NCBI RefSeq assembly: GCF_023921125.1
Contig: NZ_CP099466.1
Location: 1,426,001 to 1,490,000 of the forward strand
Source: Arthrobacter caoxuetaonis
GTDB taxonomy: Bacteria; Actinomycetota; Actinomycetes; Actinomycetales; Micrococcaceae
DNA length: 64,000 nucleotides
Direction: 5' to 3'
The first letter of the stretch is position 1, and every line of letters begins with the position of its first letter. The notes below the pieces were generated by a model. It ran no database searches, was not told the origin of the DNA, and saw only the letters and a program-made list of their open reading frames with translations. Positions 1 to 7,650 of the stretch are shown here, piece by piece. The position numbers were made by a program, and so were the translations under genes.

Positions 1-1002
1 GAGGAGGACGGCGGCACCGTCGGCTTCCTGCTCGGGATCATTCCCACGACCCTCCTGGCCTCGCTGACCGGGGAATCGATCCTGCAGACCCTCTTCGTGG
101 CACTGCTCGTTGGCTTTGCGCTGCAGAAGATGGGCAAGGGCGGAGCTCCGATCCTCAAGGCCATCGGGTACGTCCAGGTGCTGGTCTTCCGCATCCTGAT
201 GATGATCATGTGGCTGGCTCCGATCGGCGCCTTCGGAGCGATTGCCGCCGTCGTCGGCGAAACGGGCGTGCAGGCCATCGTGAGCATGGCGACCTTGATG
301 ATTGCCTTCTACCTGACCTGCGTGCTGTTCATCGCAGTGATCCTGGGCGGCCTGATGAAGATCGTGACCGGCTTCAATATCTTCAAGCTCATGCGTTACC
401 TGGGACGCGAATACCTGCTGATCTTCTCCACCTCGTCCTCCGAGGTGGCCCTGCCGCGGCTCATCGCGAAGATGGAGCACCTGGGTGTGTCCAAGCCCGT
501 GGTCGGCGTCACCGTTCCCACCGGCTATTCCTTCAACCTTGACGGCACGGCCATCTACCTGACGATGGCAGCCCTGTTTGTCGCCTCCGCCATGGGCAAG
601 CCGCTGGAACTCGGCGAGCAGATCTCCCTGCTGGTCTTCATGATCATTGCTTCCAAGGGTGCTGCGGGTGTTACCGGTGCAGGCCTCGCGACGCTGGCCG
701 GCGGCCTGCAGTCCCACCGCCCGGACCTGATCGAAGGCGTTGGCCTGATCGTGGGCATCGACAGGTTCATGTCTGAGGCCCGTGCACTGACCAACTTCAC
801 CGGCAACGCCGTGGCCACCGTGCTGATCGGAACCTGGACCAAGGAGATCGACAAGGAGCAGGTCCGCCGCGTCCTGGACAAGGAACTGCCCTTCGATGAA
901 GCGAGCATGAACGTCGATGCCGGTTCCGGTGAGCCGGAACCCACAGAGGTTTCCCGCGAGGTGGAAAGCTCCGTTCCGTCCACGGCCACGGGCCGCAGCT
1001 AG
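1..1002 (+). CDS. dctA: C4-dicarboxylate:cation symporter DctA (5' truncated by window)
   Basis: This is the last 333 residues of a dicarboxylate/amino acid:cation symporter (DAACS family), an inner-membrane protein taking up succinate, fumarate or malate with cations. The frame is open from base 1, so the N-terminus lies outside the window; family members are about 430-460 residues. Visible family marks are the serine-rich re-entrant loop FSTSSSEVALP near visible residue 142, the substrate/cation motif NLDGTAIY near 178, and GAAGVTGAG near 220. The last 40 residues form an acidic, soluble tail. A perfect hairpin terminator follows 26 bases after the stop. DctA is the best match, though other DAACS members share these motifs. 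Confidence 0.9.
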   Translation, partial: EEDGGTVGFLLGIIPTTLLASLTGESILQTLFVALLVGFALQKMGKGGAPILKAIGYVQVLVFRILMMIMWLAPIGAFGAIAAVVGETGVQAIVSMATLMIAFYLTCVLFIAVILGGLMKIVTGFNIFKLMRYLGREYLLIFSTSSSEVALPRLIAKMEHLGVSKPVVGVTVPTGYSFNLDGTAIYLTMAALFVASAMGKPLELGEQISLLVFMIIASKGAAGVTGAGLATLAGGLQSHRPDLIEGVGLIVGIDRFMSEARALTNFTGNAVATVLIGTWTKEIDKEQVRRVLDKELPFDEASMNVDAGSGEPEPTEVSREVESSVPSTATGRS

Positions 1003-1028
1003 TTTCACCAGGCTGCTCCGCCAGCCGG

Positions 1029-1063
1029 AAAGGGCGCTCCCGCATGCTGCGGGAGCGCCCTTT
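1029..1063. terminator. Rho-independent terminator after dctA
   Basis: A perfect 16-bp stem (1029-1044 with 1048-1063) closes a three-base TGC loop. The arms begin and end with AAA and TTT, so it can work in both directions, ending dctA and anything arriving from the minus strand. Confidence 0.85.
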
Positions 1064-1092
1064 CGTGTGTGTGCTGCCGGACGGCAGAGTGG

Positions 1093-1281
1093 TTAGGCGG
1101 GAGCCGGCGACGACGGCGCCGCGGCATCTTCGGGTTCCCTGCCGGCCAGGCGGTCCTCCCATGCCGCCATCACGTTAGTATCCGTGCGCGGGGTCAGGAG
1201 CGAGACGACGACGTAGCGTGGCCACGGACCCCGCCGCCATTGAGGCCGCTGCGCCGAAGCTCTGGGACAGGGATGAGTCAA
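1093..1281 (-). pseudogene. Possible remnant of a sodium:solute symporter C-terminus
   Basis: On the minus strand the frame ending at 1093 reads YVVVSLLTPRTDTNVMAAW and then an acidic, proline-rich tail to a stop. That is how the last helix and cytoplasmic tail of sodium:solute symporter (SSS) proteins look. Upstream of about 1215 this frame turns arginine-rich and protein-like character moves to another minus frame (about 1200-1430, around IPIDSSLSQSFGAAASMA). No start or ribosome binding site supports an intact gene. I read it as the eroded end of a gene convergent with dctA. Chance open frames in G+C-rich DNA are a real alternative. Confidence 0.3.
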
Positions 1282-1501
1282 TGGGGATGCCGGATTGTGT
1301 CCGGACCGTCACTTTCTCCCAGGCCGCTTCGACCGCCCGCCCAGGGTGAAGCCGGTGCCGGAAAACTGCGCTGACTTCGGTAATCCCTATCCGCGGGTGG
1401 TGATCCGCGGGGAGAATGAAGGGATCAGCTGAACAACCCGCCCTGGAGGGGCGGCCCCAGCAGGAGCTGCGCCCCGGGGCACAAGCCAAGGAGGGGTTAA
1501 G
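1282..1501. other. Gap without a convincing intact gene
   Basis: With the remnant before it, this forms a stretch of over 400 bases between the dctA terminator and the next gene. Short open frames exist on both strands but none has a credible start plus protein-like composition. The only clear functional signal is the Shine-Dalgarno AAGGAGGGG at 1488-1496 for the gene at 1502. Confidence 0.5.
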
Positions 1502-1882
1502 TTGCTGAAGGAACAGGACATCATGGCGGTGCTCCCGGCCAGGGACGTTGCCCGGGCAAGGGACTTCTACGGGAACGTTCTTGGCCTGGACCCGCCGCTG
1601 GTCATGGACGAGGAGAACCTGATTTACCGCAGTGGAAACGGAACCTCATTCCTCGTCTACAAAACCGACAATGCCGGGAGTGCAAAAAACACCCAGATGG
1701 GCTGGGAAAGCTCGGATATTGAAGGTGATGTGGCTGCCCTGCGGGAACGCGGAGTCGTGTTCGAGGAATACGATTTTCCGGGCGTGGAGACCTCGGATGG
1801 CATTGCCTCAACCCCCGTCGGGAAAGCTGCGTGGTTCTTGGACAGTGAGGGCAACATCCTGAACCTCTTCCAGCGCGCGTAG
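1502..1882 (+). CDS. VOC (glyoxalase/bleomycin-resistance fold) family protein
   Basis: A 126-residue protein with the paired beta-alpha-beta-beta-beta modules of the vicinal oxygen chelate superfamily. The first module opens with MAVLPARDVARARDFYGNV, the usual VLPVxDxxRAxxFY signature. The second ends with AWFLDSEGNILNLFQ, which resembles the FxDPDGNxxxL ending of family members. The start is TTG, chosen because AAGGAGGGG lies five bases upstream; an ATG at 1523 would shorten the protein by seven residues. It stands alone and is followed by a terminator. Family members include metal-dependent lyases, dioxygenases and antibiotic-binding proteins; the substrate cannot be told here. Confidence 0.8.
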   Translation: MLKEQDIMAVLPARDVARARDFYGNVLGLDPPLVMDEENLIYRSGNGTSFLVYKTDNAGSAKNTQMGWESSDIEGDVAALRERGVVFEEYDFPGVETSDGIASTPVGKAAWFLDSEGNILNLFQRA

Positions 1883-1962
1883 GGGTTCCCCGGCACTCAA
1901 TCAAACCCGCTCAATCACACCCGGAGGCACGGGCGGCCCCTGCGGCCGCACCAAGAGGGCAG

Positions 1963-1992
1963 AACGGTCCGTTTGAAACCAAACGGGCCGTT
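1963..1992 (+). terminator. Terminator after the VOC gene
   Basis: A 12-bp stem (1963-1974 with 1981-1992, one G-T wobble) closes a GAAACC loop and runs into TTTTC. Confidence 0.75.
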
Positions 1993-2092
1993 TTCGGCGT
2001 CATGCACCCAAGGTTCGAGTTAAGGTTGAGCGTCAAGGCTCGCTGGGCTACAGGGCACCGATTCGCGGGATAGCAGTTGCACAGTTGTAACC

Positions 2093-2120
2093 TTGGACAA
2101 GACAGCAGGACAGCTAGATA
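2093..2120 (+). promoter_or_regulatory. Promoter of the parA-scpAB operon
   Basis: A TTGGAC -35 box (2093-2098) lies 16 bases from a TAGATA -10 box (2115-2120). The GTG at 2128 begins seven bases after the -10 box, where transcription should start, so the parA message is probably leaderless. Confidence 0.5.
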
Positions 2121-2127
2121 CGGAAGC

Positions 2128-3039
2128 GTGGATTTATACGTGAGCAGCGAACAGGGTTCCACAACTCTGCAGGACGCAACGCAGGGCGCGGCCGATGAAG
2201 CCATGGGCCCCACGGGCCGTCCGCTGACGGAATTCCCCGAACCTCCGGTCCTGACATCCCACGGGCCCGCCCGCATCATCGCGATGGTCAACCAGAAGGG
2301 CGGCGTCGGCAAAACGACCTCGACCATCAATCTGGGTGCCGCACTCGCCGAAGCCGGCCGCAAGGTCCTGCTGGTCGACTTCGACCCGCAGGGCGCATTG
2401 TCCGCAGGCCTGGGAACCAACCCGCACGAGCTGGACGTCACCGTTTACAACGTCCTGATGGACCGCAAGGTCGACATCCGCGACGCGATCCAGGAAACGC
2501 ACGTCGAGAACATCGACCTGCTGCCCGCCAACATCGACCTCTCCGCTGCCGAGGTCCAACTGGTAAACGAGGTAGCCCGCGAACAGGTGCTCGAACGCGC
2601 CCTGCGCCGGGTCTCGGATGACTACGACGTCATTCTCATCGACTGCCAGCCCTCCCTGGGCCTGCTGACCGTCAACGCGCTTACCGCAGCCCACGGCGTC
2701 ATCATTCCGCTGATCTGCGAGTTCTTCGCCCTTCGCGCCGTCGCACTCCTGGTGGAAACCATCGAGAAGGTCCAGGACCGCCTCAACCCGGGCCTGCAGG
2801 TCGACGGCGTCCTGGCTACGATGTACGACGCGCGGACCCTCCACAGCCGGGAGGTCATCGGCCGCCTGGTCGAGGCCTTCGGCGACAAGGTTTTCGAGAC
2901 CGTCATCAAGCGCACGATTAAGTTCGCCGACGCCACCGTCGCCGCCGAGCCGATCACCTCCTACGCCGGCAACCACGCCGGTGCCGAATCCTACCGCCGT
3001 CTCGCCAAGGAACTGATTGCCCGCGGCGGCGCTCCCTAG
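2128..3039 (+). CDS. ParA/Soj family ATPase encoded with ScpAB
   Basis: A 303-residue deviant-Walker ATPase of the ParA/MinD group. KGGVGKTT (Walker A, residues 57-64) follows a 48-residue variable N-terminus. VDFDPQG is the A' motif near residue 90 and DVILIDCQPSLGLLT the Walker B region near 168. Such proteins bind DNA non-specifically as ATP dimers and move or load partner complexes. No parB lies nearby; scpA follows with overlapping ends, so a chromosome organisation role with SMC-ScpAB is inferred. GTG 2128 fits the promoter as a leaderless start; GTG 2140 and TTG 2077 are alternatives. This is not the oriC-proximal parA of a parAB pair. Confidence 0.85.
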   Translation: MDLYVSSEQGSTTLQDATQGAADEAMGPTGRPLTEFPEPPVLTSHGPARIIAMVNQKGGVGKTTSTINLGAALAEAGRKVLLVDFDPQGALSAGLGTNPHELDVTVYNVLMDRKVDIRDAIQETHVENIDLLPANIDLSAAEVQLVNEVAREQVLERALRRVSDDYDVILIDCQPSLGLLTVNALTAAHGVIIPLICEFFALRAVALLVETIEKVQDRLNPGLQVDGVLATMYDARTLHSREVIGRLVEAFGDKVFETVIKRTIKFADATVAAEPITSYAGNHAGAESYRRLAKELIARGGAP

Positions 3040-3922
3040 CCTGGCGGCGGACGCAGGTCCGGGCGACGCGGGGGAGCCGGAGGCAGCGGCCGGTGGATTC
3101 CAGGTCCGGCTGGAGAACTTCCGCGGACCCTTCGACGTCCTGCTGGGCCTGATCTCCAAGCACGAACTGGACATCACCGAGATTGCCCTGGCCACGGTCA
3201 CGGATGAATTCATTGCCTACATCCGCGCCCTCACGGAGTCCGGACAGGGATGGGCACTGGATGAAGCCAGCGAGTTCCTGGTCATTGCCGCCACCCTGCT
3301 GGACCTGAAGGCCGCAAAGCTGCTCCCGGCCGGAGACGTGGAGGACGACGAGGACATCGCCCTGCTCGAAGCACGGGACTTGCTCTTCGCCCGCCTGCTG
3401 CAGTACCGCGCCTTCAAGCAGATGGCTTCCCTGATGGGCACCCGCCTGGCCGAGGAAGGCCTGCGTTTTCCCCGTGACACAGCGCTTGAACCGCATCTGG
3501 CAGCCATGCTGCCGGAGCTGGCCTGGCGCAGCAGTCCGGAGGAATTCGCCGCCCTGGCGGTCAAGGCGCTGGAACCCAAGCCGGGTCCTCCGACGGAAGT
3601 GGGGCTTGCCCACCTCCACGCGCCTCGGGTGAGCGTCCGGGAACAGGCCCGGATCATCAGCGGCCGGCTGCAGGAGCGCAGTCCGCTCACGTTCAGTGAG
3701 CTCACCGCCGATGCCACTGCGCTGGAAACAGTTGCCCGGTTCCTGGCACTGCTTGAAATGTTCCGAGACGGCGTGCTGGCCTTCGACCAGCCCGAACCGC
3801 TGGGAGAGCTGCGGGTCGCCTGGACCGGCGCCGGCGACGGCGACGGCACAGCAGCCGGCTGGTCGGCAGAGGATCTGACCGAAGAATACGACGAGGAGAC
3901 CCATGCAGCGGCTCACCCCTGA
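3017..3922 (+). CDS. scpA: Segregation and condensation protein A (ScpA)
   Basis: A 301-residue kleisin subunit that bridges the SMC dimer heads in the bacterial condensin complex. The N-terminal SMC-neck-binding helices begin at VRLENFRGPFDVLLGLISK (about residue 31), the hallmark of ScpA. A central region follows, then a C-terminal winged helix near 215-265 (ERSPLTFSELTADATALET). The TTG start overlaps parA by 23 bases and the stop overlaps scpB by 20, indicating translational coupling. The last 30 residues are acidic. Family length is about 230-290, so it is slightly long at both ends. Confidence 0.93.
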   Translation: MPAAALPSLAADAGPGDAGEPEAAAGGFQVRLENFRGPFDVLLGLISKHELDITEIALATVTDEFIAYIRALTESGQGWALDEASEFLVIAATLLDLKAAKLLPAGDVEDDEDIALLEARDLLFARLLQYRAFKQMASLMGTRLAEEGLRFPRDTALEPHLAAMLPELAWRSSPEEFAALAVKALEPKPGPPTEVGLAHLHAPRVSVREQARIISGRLQERSPLTFSELTADATALETVARFLALLEMFRDGVLAFDQPEPLGELRVAWTGAGDGDGTAAGWSAEDLTEEYDEETHAAAHP

Positions 3923-4544
3923 GGACGCAGTCCCGGCAAGCGGCACCCTGGCGTCCCGTCCCGGCGGGGTCAAGGCCGCGGCCGAGGCGGTGCTGATGGT
4001 GATCAACGAACCCATCACGGCCGCGGAGCTGGCCGAAGCGCTCGGAGTGGAGCCGGCCGAAGCCGAACAAACGCTTGCCGATCTGCGCCAGGAGTATGAC
4101 GGCTATACTGGGGACGGACCCGTTGGCCCGTCTGCACCGCAACCGCGTGGATTCGAGCTCCGGGAAGTTGCAGGCGGCTGGCGCATCTACTCCCGTCCCG
4201 CCTTCGCCGACGTCGTTGGGCAGTTTGTACTCGAGGGACAAAGTGCCCGGCTTTCTCAGGCGGCGCTGGAGACTCTGGCGGTAATTGCCTACCGCCAGCC
4301 GGTGTCGCGGAGCAGGGTCTCTGCCATCCGTGGAGTCAATGTCGATTCCGTGGTCCGCACGCTGCTGCAGCGCGGGCTTGTCGCGGAATCCGGAACGGAA
4401 CCCGAAACCGGTTCGCTGCTCTACAGCACGACTCCGTACTTCCTGGAAAAGCTGGGGCTCGGCAGCTTGGAGGAGCTGCCGCAGATTGCTCCCCACCTGC
4501 CCGGGCTGGAAAACCTCGCAGAATTTGAAGAAACTACTTATTAA
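3903..4544 (+). CDS. scpB: Segregation and condensation protein B (ScpB)
   Basis: A 213-residue partner of ScpA. ScpB dimers of tandem winged-helix domains bind the ScpA kleisin and complete the SMC condensin complex. The first winged helix covers roughly residues 20-85 (EAVLMVINEPITAAELAEAL). The second carries the conserved AVIAYRQPVSRSRVSAIRGV near residue 125-144. The ATG start lies inside the end of scpA, so the two are coupled. The next gene follows after 24 bases, in line with the scpA-scpB-rluB order common in Gram-positive bacteria. Confidence 0.93.
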   Translation: MQRLTPEDAVPASGTLASRPGGVKAAAEAVLMVINEPITAAELAEALGVEPAEAEQTLADLRQEYDGYTGDGPVGPSAPQPRGFELREVAGGWRIYSRPAFADVVGQFVLEGQSARLSQAALETLAVIAYRQPVSRSRVSAIRGVNVDSVVRTLLQRGLVAESGTEPETGSLLYSTTPYFLEKLGLGSLEELPQIAPHLPGLENLAEFEETTY

Positions 4545-4568
4545 CCGCTACACCCGAAGGACTTCTCA

Positions 4569-5654
4569 ATGACACAGGCACCCCGTTCCGGATCAGGCCG
4601 CAACACCCCGCGCGGAGGCGGCGCCGAAGGCGGCCGCGGCTTCGGCAAGGGCTCCAAGCCGGCCGGCGGACGCACGGGGGGTCCCAAGTCCTCTTCCTCC
4701 GGCGCACCCAAATCCGGCGCCCCGAAGGCGGGCGGCTACAAGTCCGGCGCCCCGAAGTCGGGCGGTTTCAAGCCCGGCGGCCCCAAGACCGGCGCCCCGA
4801 AGGGCAAGGGCGGTTCCGAGCGTGCTTTCCGCAACGAGCGTTTCGGCAACAACCTGGGCCCGGTCACCAAGCGGACGCACACCCGCCGTCCGGGCAAGCC
4901 CGTAGTCTCCGACCACCACGATCCCGAGGGAATCCGCCTGCAGAAGGTCATGGCCAGCGCCGGCGTGGCGTCCCGCCGGGTGTGCGAGGAAATGATCCAG
5001 GAAGGCCGCGTAGAGGTCGACGGCGAGGTCGTCACGGAGCTCGGTGTCCGCGTCGATCCCAAGACGGTGTCCATCCATGTGGACGGCATGAGCCTGCAGC
5101 TGGATGACACCCAGAAGTACTACGTCTTCAATAAGCCCCGCGGCGTGATCTCCACCATGGAGGACCCCGAAGGCCGTCCCTGCATCAGCGATTACCTCAA
5201 GAGCACGAACAAGCACGAGCGGCTGTTCCATGTTGGGCGCCTGGACAACAACACCGAGGGCCTGCTGCTGCTGACCAACGACGGTGAGCTGGCCAACCGC
5301 CTCACGCACCCCTCCTACGAGGTTCCCAAGACCTACCTGGTCCAGGTGCGCGGTCCCATGGCCCACGGCGTCGGCGCCCAGATGCGCGAAGGCCTCGAAC
5401 TCGAGGACGGCTTCGCCAAGGTCGATTCCTTCCGCCTGGTGGACTCCACGCCCGGACACATCCTGGTCGAGGTTGTCCTGCACTCCGGCCGCAACCGCAT
5501 TGTCCGCCGGATGTTCGACGCCGTCGGCCACCCGGTGGAGCGCCTGGTGCGCACCCAGATGGGACCGATCCGCCTCAACGACCAGCGCCAGGGCAGCATC
5601 CGCGTCCTCGGCCGCCACGAAGTGGGCCACCTGCTGGCTTCCGTAGGGCTGTAG
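4569..5654 (+). CDS. rluB: 23S rRNA pseudouridine synthase, RluB family
   Basis: A 361-residue RsuA/RluB-type enzyme converting a uridine of 23S rRNA to pseudouridine. An S4 RNA-binding domain begins at RLQKVMASAGVASRRVCEEM (about residue 120). The catalytic domain has the signature GRLDNNTEGLLLLTNDG, whose Asp near residue 226 is the nucleophile. The C-terminal part contains SGRNRIVRRMF. The first 110 residues are a basic, low-complexity Gly/Pro/Lys/Ser tail absent from E. coli RluB, likely giving extra RNA affinity. It sits after scpB, as in many Gram-positive genomes. RluB is favoured over RsuA by context. Confidence 0.88.
   Translation: MTQAPRSGSGRNTPRGGGAEGGRGFGKGSKPAGGRTGGPKSSSSGAPKSGAPKAGGYKSGAPKSGGFKPGGPKTGAPKGKGGSERAFRNERFGNNLGPVTKRTHTRRPGKPVVSDHHDPEGIRLQKVMASAGVASRRVCEEMIQEGRVEVDGEVVTELGVRVDPKTVSIHVDGMSLQLDDTQKYYVFNKPRGVISTMEDPEGRPCISDYLKSTNKHERLFHVGRLDNNTEGLLLLTNDGELANRLTHPSYEVPKTYLVQVRGPMAHGVGAQMREGLELEDGFAKVDSFRLVDSTPGHILVEVVLHSGRNRIVRRMFDAVGHPVERLVRTQMGPIRLNDQRQGSIRVLGRHEVGHLLASVGL
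4700..4812 (+). repeat. Low-complexity SGAPK / GGxKxG repeat inside rluB
   Basis: Codons for SGAPKSGAPKAGGYKSGAPK and its continuation form imperfect tandem copies of a G-A-P-K unit, about residues 44-81. Both DNA and protein are repetitive, so copy number may vary between strains. Confidence 0.7.
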
Positions 5655-5657
5655 CCC

Positions 5658-6767
5658 GTGACGGTACTGGCCAACGGGGGTACACACCTGTCCGGACCGG
5701 TCCTGGTGATCGGCACCGGGCTGCTTGGTGCCAGCATCGGGCTGGGCCTGCGGGCCCGGGGCATCGACGTCGCACTTTCGGACATCTCTCCCTCCACCGA
5801 AGCAGTGGCACGGGACATCGGTGCCGGCCGCCGGCTTGCCGAAGCCGAGGCCGGATTCGCTCCCCAGCTCGTGGTCGTTGCCGCGCCGCCGGACGTTACC
5901 GCCTCCCTGGTGGCGCAGGCCCTGGAAGACTGGCCCTCCGCCGTCGTCGTGGACATTGCCAGCGTCAAGGCCGCCGTGCTTGCCGACCTGCAGGAATCCG
6001 GCGCCGACCTGTCCCGCTACGTGGGTACGCACCCGATGGCCGGGCGGGAGAAGTCCGGTCCGGTGGCAGCGCTGGGTGATCTTTTTATGTCGATGCCGTG
6101 GGTCATCTGCGCGGGGGAGCACAGCTCCCCGGACGCAGTGAAGGTGGCCGAAGCCCTCGCTATCGACCTCGGTGCCGTGGTGTCCCGGATGAGCGCGGAG
6201 GACCACGACCAGTCCGTAGCGTTGATTTCCCATCTGCCGCAGGTGATGTCCTCACTGGTGGCCAGCCGTCTGCAGGAGACTCCGCCGGCAGCCCTCGCGC
6301 TGGCGGGCAACGGGCTGCGTGACGTAACCCGGATCGCCGCGAGCGACCCCAAGCTCTGGGTGCAGATCCTCAGCGGCAACGCGCCGCGTCTGGTGAACAT
6401 CCTGCACGGCGTCCGCGAGGACCTGAACCGGCTCATCAACACGCTGGAAAACCCGACGGCCGACGGCGCGCGCCTGGACATGGCGCAGCTGATCTCCGAA
6501 GGCAATACCGGTCAGGCGCGGATTCCGGGCAAGCACGGCACCCCGCCGCAGTCCTTCGTCAGCTTCACCGTGCTGGTGGATGACACACCCGGCCAGATCG
6601 CGCGCCTGCTCACCGAAATCGGGGAGATCGGCGTCAACCTGGAAGACCTGCGCCTGGAGCATGCCTCCGGCCGCGAGGTGGGACGGGCCGAAATCTCGGT
6701 TCTTCCGAGCAAGATGCACGGGCTGGTCAGCGCACTGACCGCCCGCGGCTGGAAGGTAGTGGAGTGA
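5658..6767 (+). CDS. tyrA: Prephenate dehydrogenase with C-terminal ACT domain
   Basis: A 369-residue cytoplasmic enzyme that oxidatively decarboxylates prephenate to 4-hydroxyphenylpyruvate in tyrosine synthesis, using NAD(P). The Rossmann motif GTGLLGASIGLGL lies near residues 19-31. GTHPMAGREKSG (about 122-133) is the conserved prephenate-site segment. An ACT domain from about residue 294 (SFTVLVDDTPGQIARLL) suggests allosteric control by an amino acid, typically tyrosine. The GTG start lies three bases after rluB. The end overlaps cmk by four bases (GTGA). Neighbourhood with cmk and der is standard in Actinobacteria. Confidence 0.92.
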   Translation: MTVLANGGTHLSGPVLVIGTGLLGASIGLGLRARGIDVALSDISPSTEAVARDIGAGRRLAEAEAGFAPQLVVVAAPPDVTASLVAQALEDWPSAVVVDIASVKAAVLADLQESGADLSRYVGTHPMAGREKSGPVAALGDLFMSMPWVICAGEHSSPDAVKVAEALAIDLGAVVSRMSAEDHDQSVALISHLPQVMSSLVASRLQETPPAALALAGNGLRDVTRIAASDPKLWVQILSGNAPRLVNILHGVREDLNRLINTLENPTADGARLDMAQLISEGNTGQARIPGKHGTPPQSFVSFTVLVDDTPGQIARLLTEIGEIGVNLEDLRLEHASGREVGRAEISVLPSKMHGLVSALTARGWKVVE

Positions 6768-7465
6768 ACGCACAGCAGAACCCGGCACAGTTCCGGCTGG
6801 GCAAGCCGCTGGTGGTGGCGATCGACGGACCTTCGGGCTCGGGCAAGTCCAGCATCAGCCGGGAAGTTGCGCGCCGGCTGCGTGCCAACTACCTGGACAC
6901 CGGCGCCATGTACCGGGCAGTCACCATCGCCTGCATGCGGGCCGGCATCGACCTGACCGACGCCGTGGCCGTGGAAGCCGCCACCCGCAATGCGGACATT
7001 GAGCTGAGCACGTCACCGGACGCAGAATGGGTGCTCGTTGGGGGAGAGGACGTCACCCAGGCGATCCGTGAACCGGAGGTTTCCTCCAACGTCTCCGCCG
7101 TGGCCACCACCCTTGGTGCCCGGGCCGAGCTGGTGCGCCGCCAGCAGCAGCTGATTAAGGACTCCGGACTGCGGATCGTAGCCGAAGGACGGGACATCAC
7201 CACGGTGGTGGCTCCCACTGCCGAAGTCCGGATCCTGCTTACCGCGTCCGAGGAGGCACGCCTGCGCCGGCGCGGTGTGCAGCTGGGCGGCTCGCAGAGC
7301 GCCGCGGCGCTGCGCGAACAGGTCCTGACGCGCGACGTGAAGGATTCCACCGTGGTCAATTTCCAGCAGGCGGCCGACGGCGTGGTGACGGTCGATTCCT
7401 CCGACCTGGACTTCGAAGAAACGGTCCAGGCGGTCCTGGACGTGGTTTTCGCCAGTACGCACTAA
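6764..7465 (+). CDS. cmk: Cytidylate kinase
   Basis: A 233-residue (d)CMP kinase making CDP and dCDP from ATP, part of pyrimidine salvage and nucleotide supply. The P-loop GPSGSGKSS lies near residue 22-30. ANYLDTGAMYRAVT follows as the CMP-binding segment. AEGRDITTVVAPTAEVRILL is the conserved centre near 145-165. Length matches the bacterial Cmk family. The GTG start overlaps the tyrA stop, so the genes are translationally coupled. Confidence 0.94.
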   Translation: MNAQQNPAQFRLGKPLVVAIDGPSGSGKSSISREVARRLRANYLDTGAMYRAVTIACMRAGIDLTDAVAVEAATRNADIELSTSPDAEWVLVGGEDVTQAIREPEVSSNVSAVATTLGARAELVRRQQQLIKDSGLRIVAEGRDITTVVAPTAEVRILLTASEEARLRRRGVQLGGSQSAAALREQVLTRDVKDSTVVNFQQAADGVVTVDSSDLDFEETVQAVLDVVFASTH

Positions 7466-7483
7466 CCACGGGCTGCACGTGCT

Positions 7484-7512
7484 GCGCCGGGGTCCCAATG
7501 GGGTCCCGGCGC
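7484..7512 (+). terminator. Weak hairpin after cmk
   Basis: An 8-bp stem (GCGCCGGG 7484-7491 with CCCGGCGC 7505-7512) with a 13-base loop made of a near-duplicate GGGGTCCC unit. There is no T-run, so termination is only a suggestion. Confidence 0.3.
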
Positions 7513-7541
7513 CTTGCCGTGTTTCAATGGACTGGTGGCGG

Positions 7542-7558
7542 CACGGAATAATTCCGTG
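7542..7558. promoter_or_regulatory. Odd palindrome CACGGAATAATTCCGTG upstream of der
   Basis: Two perfect 8-bp arms flank a single A, 93 bases before the der start. It could be a protein-binding site or a tiny hairpin in the leader; no T-run follows and no regulator is linked. Confidence 0.3.
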
Positions 7559-7650
7559 TCCGGCCCCCAAAAAACTTACCCGGGCTGAACGTCCGGAGAC
7601 GGCCGGGCGCACCTGCGCTGACGGGCTCAACGGAAAGAAAGCAATAGTTT

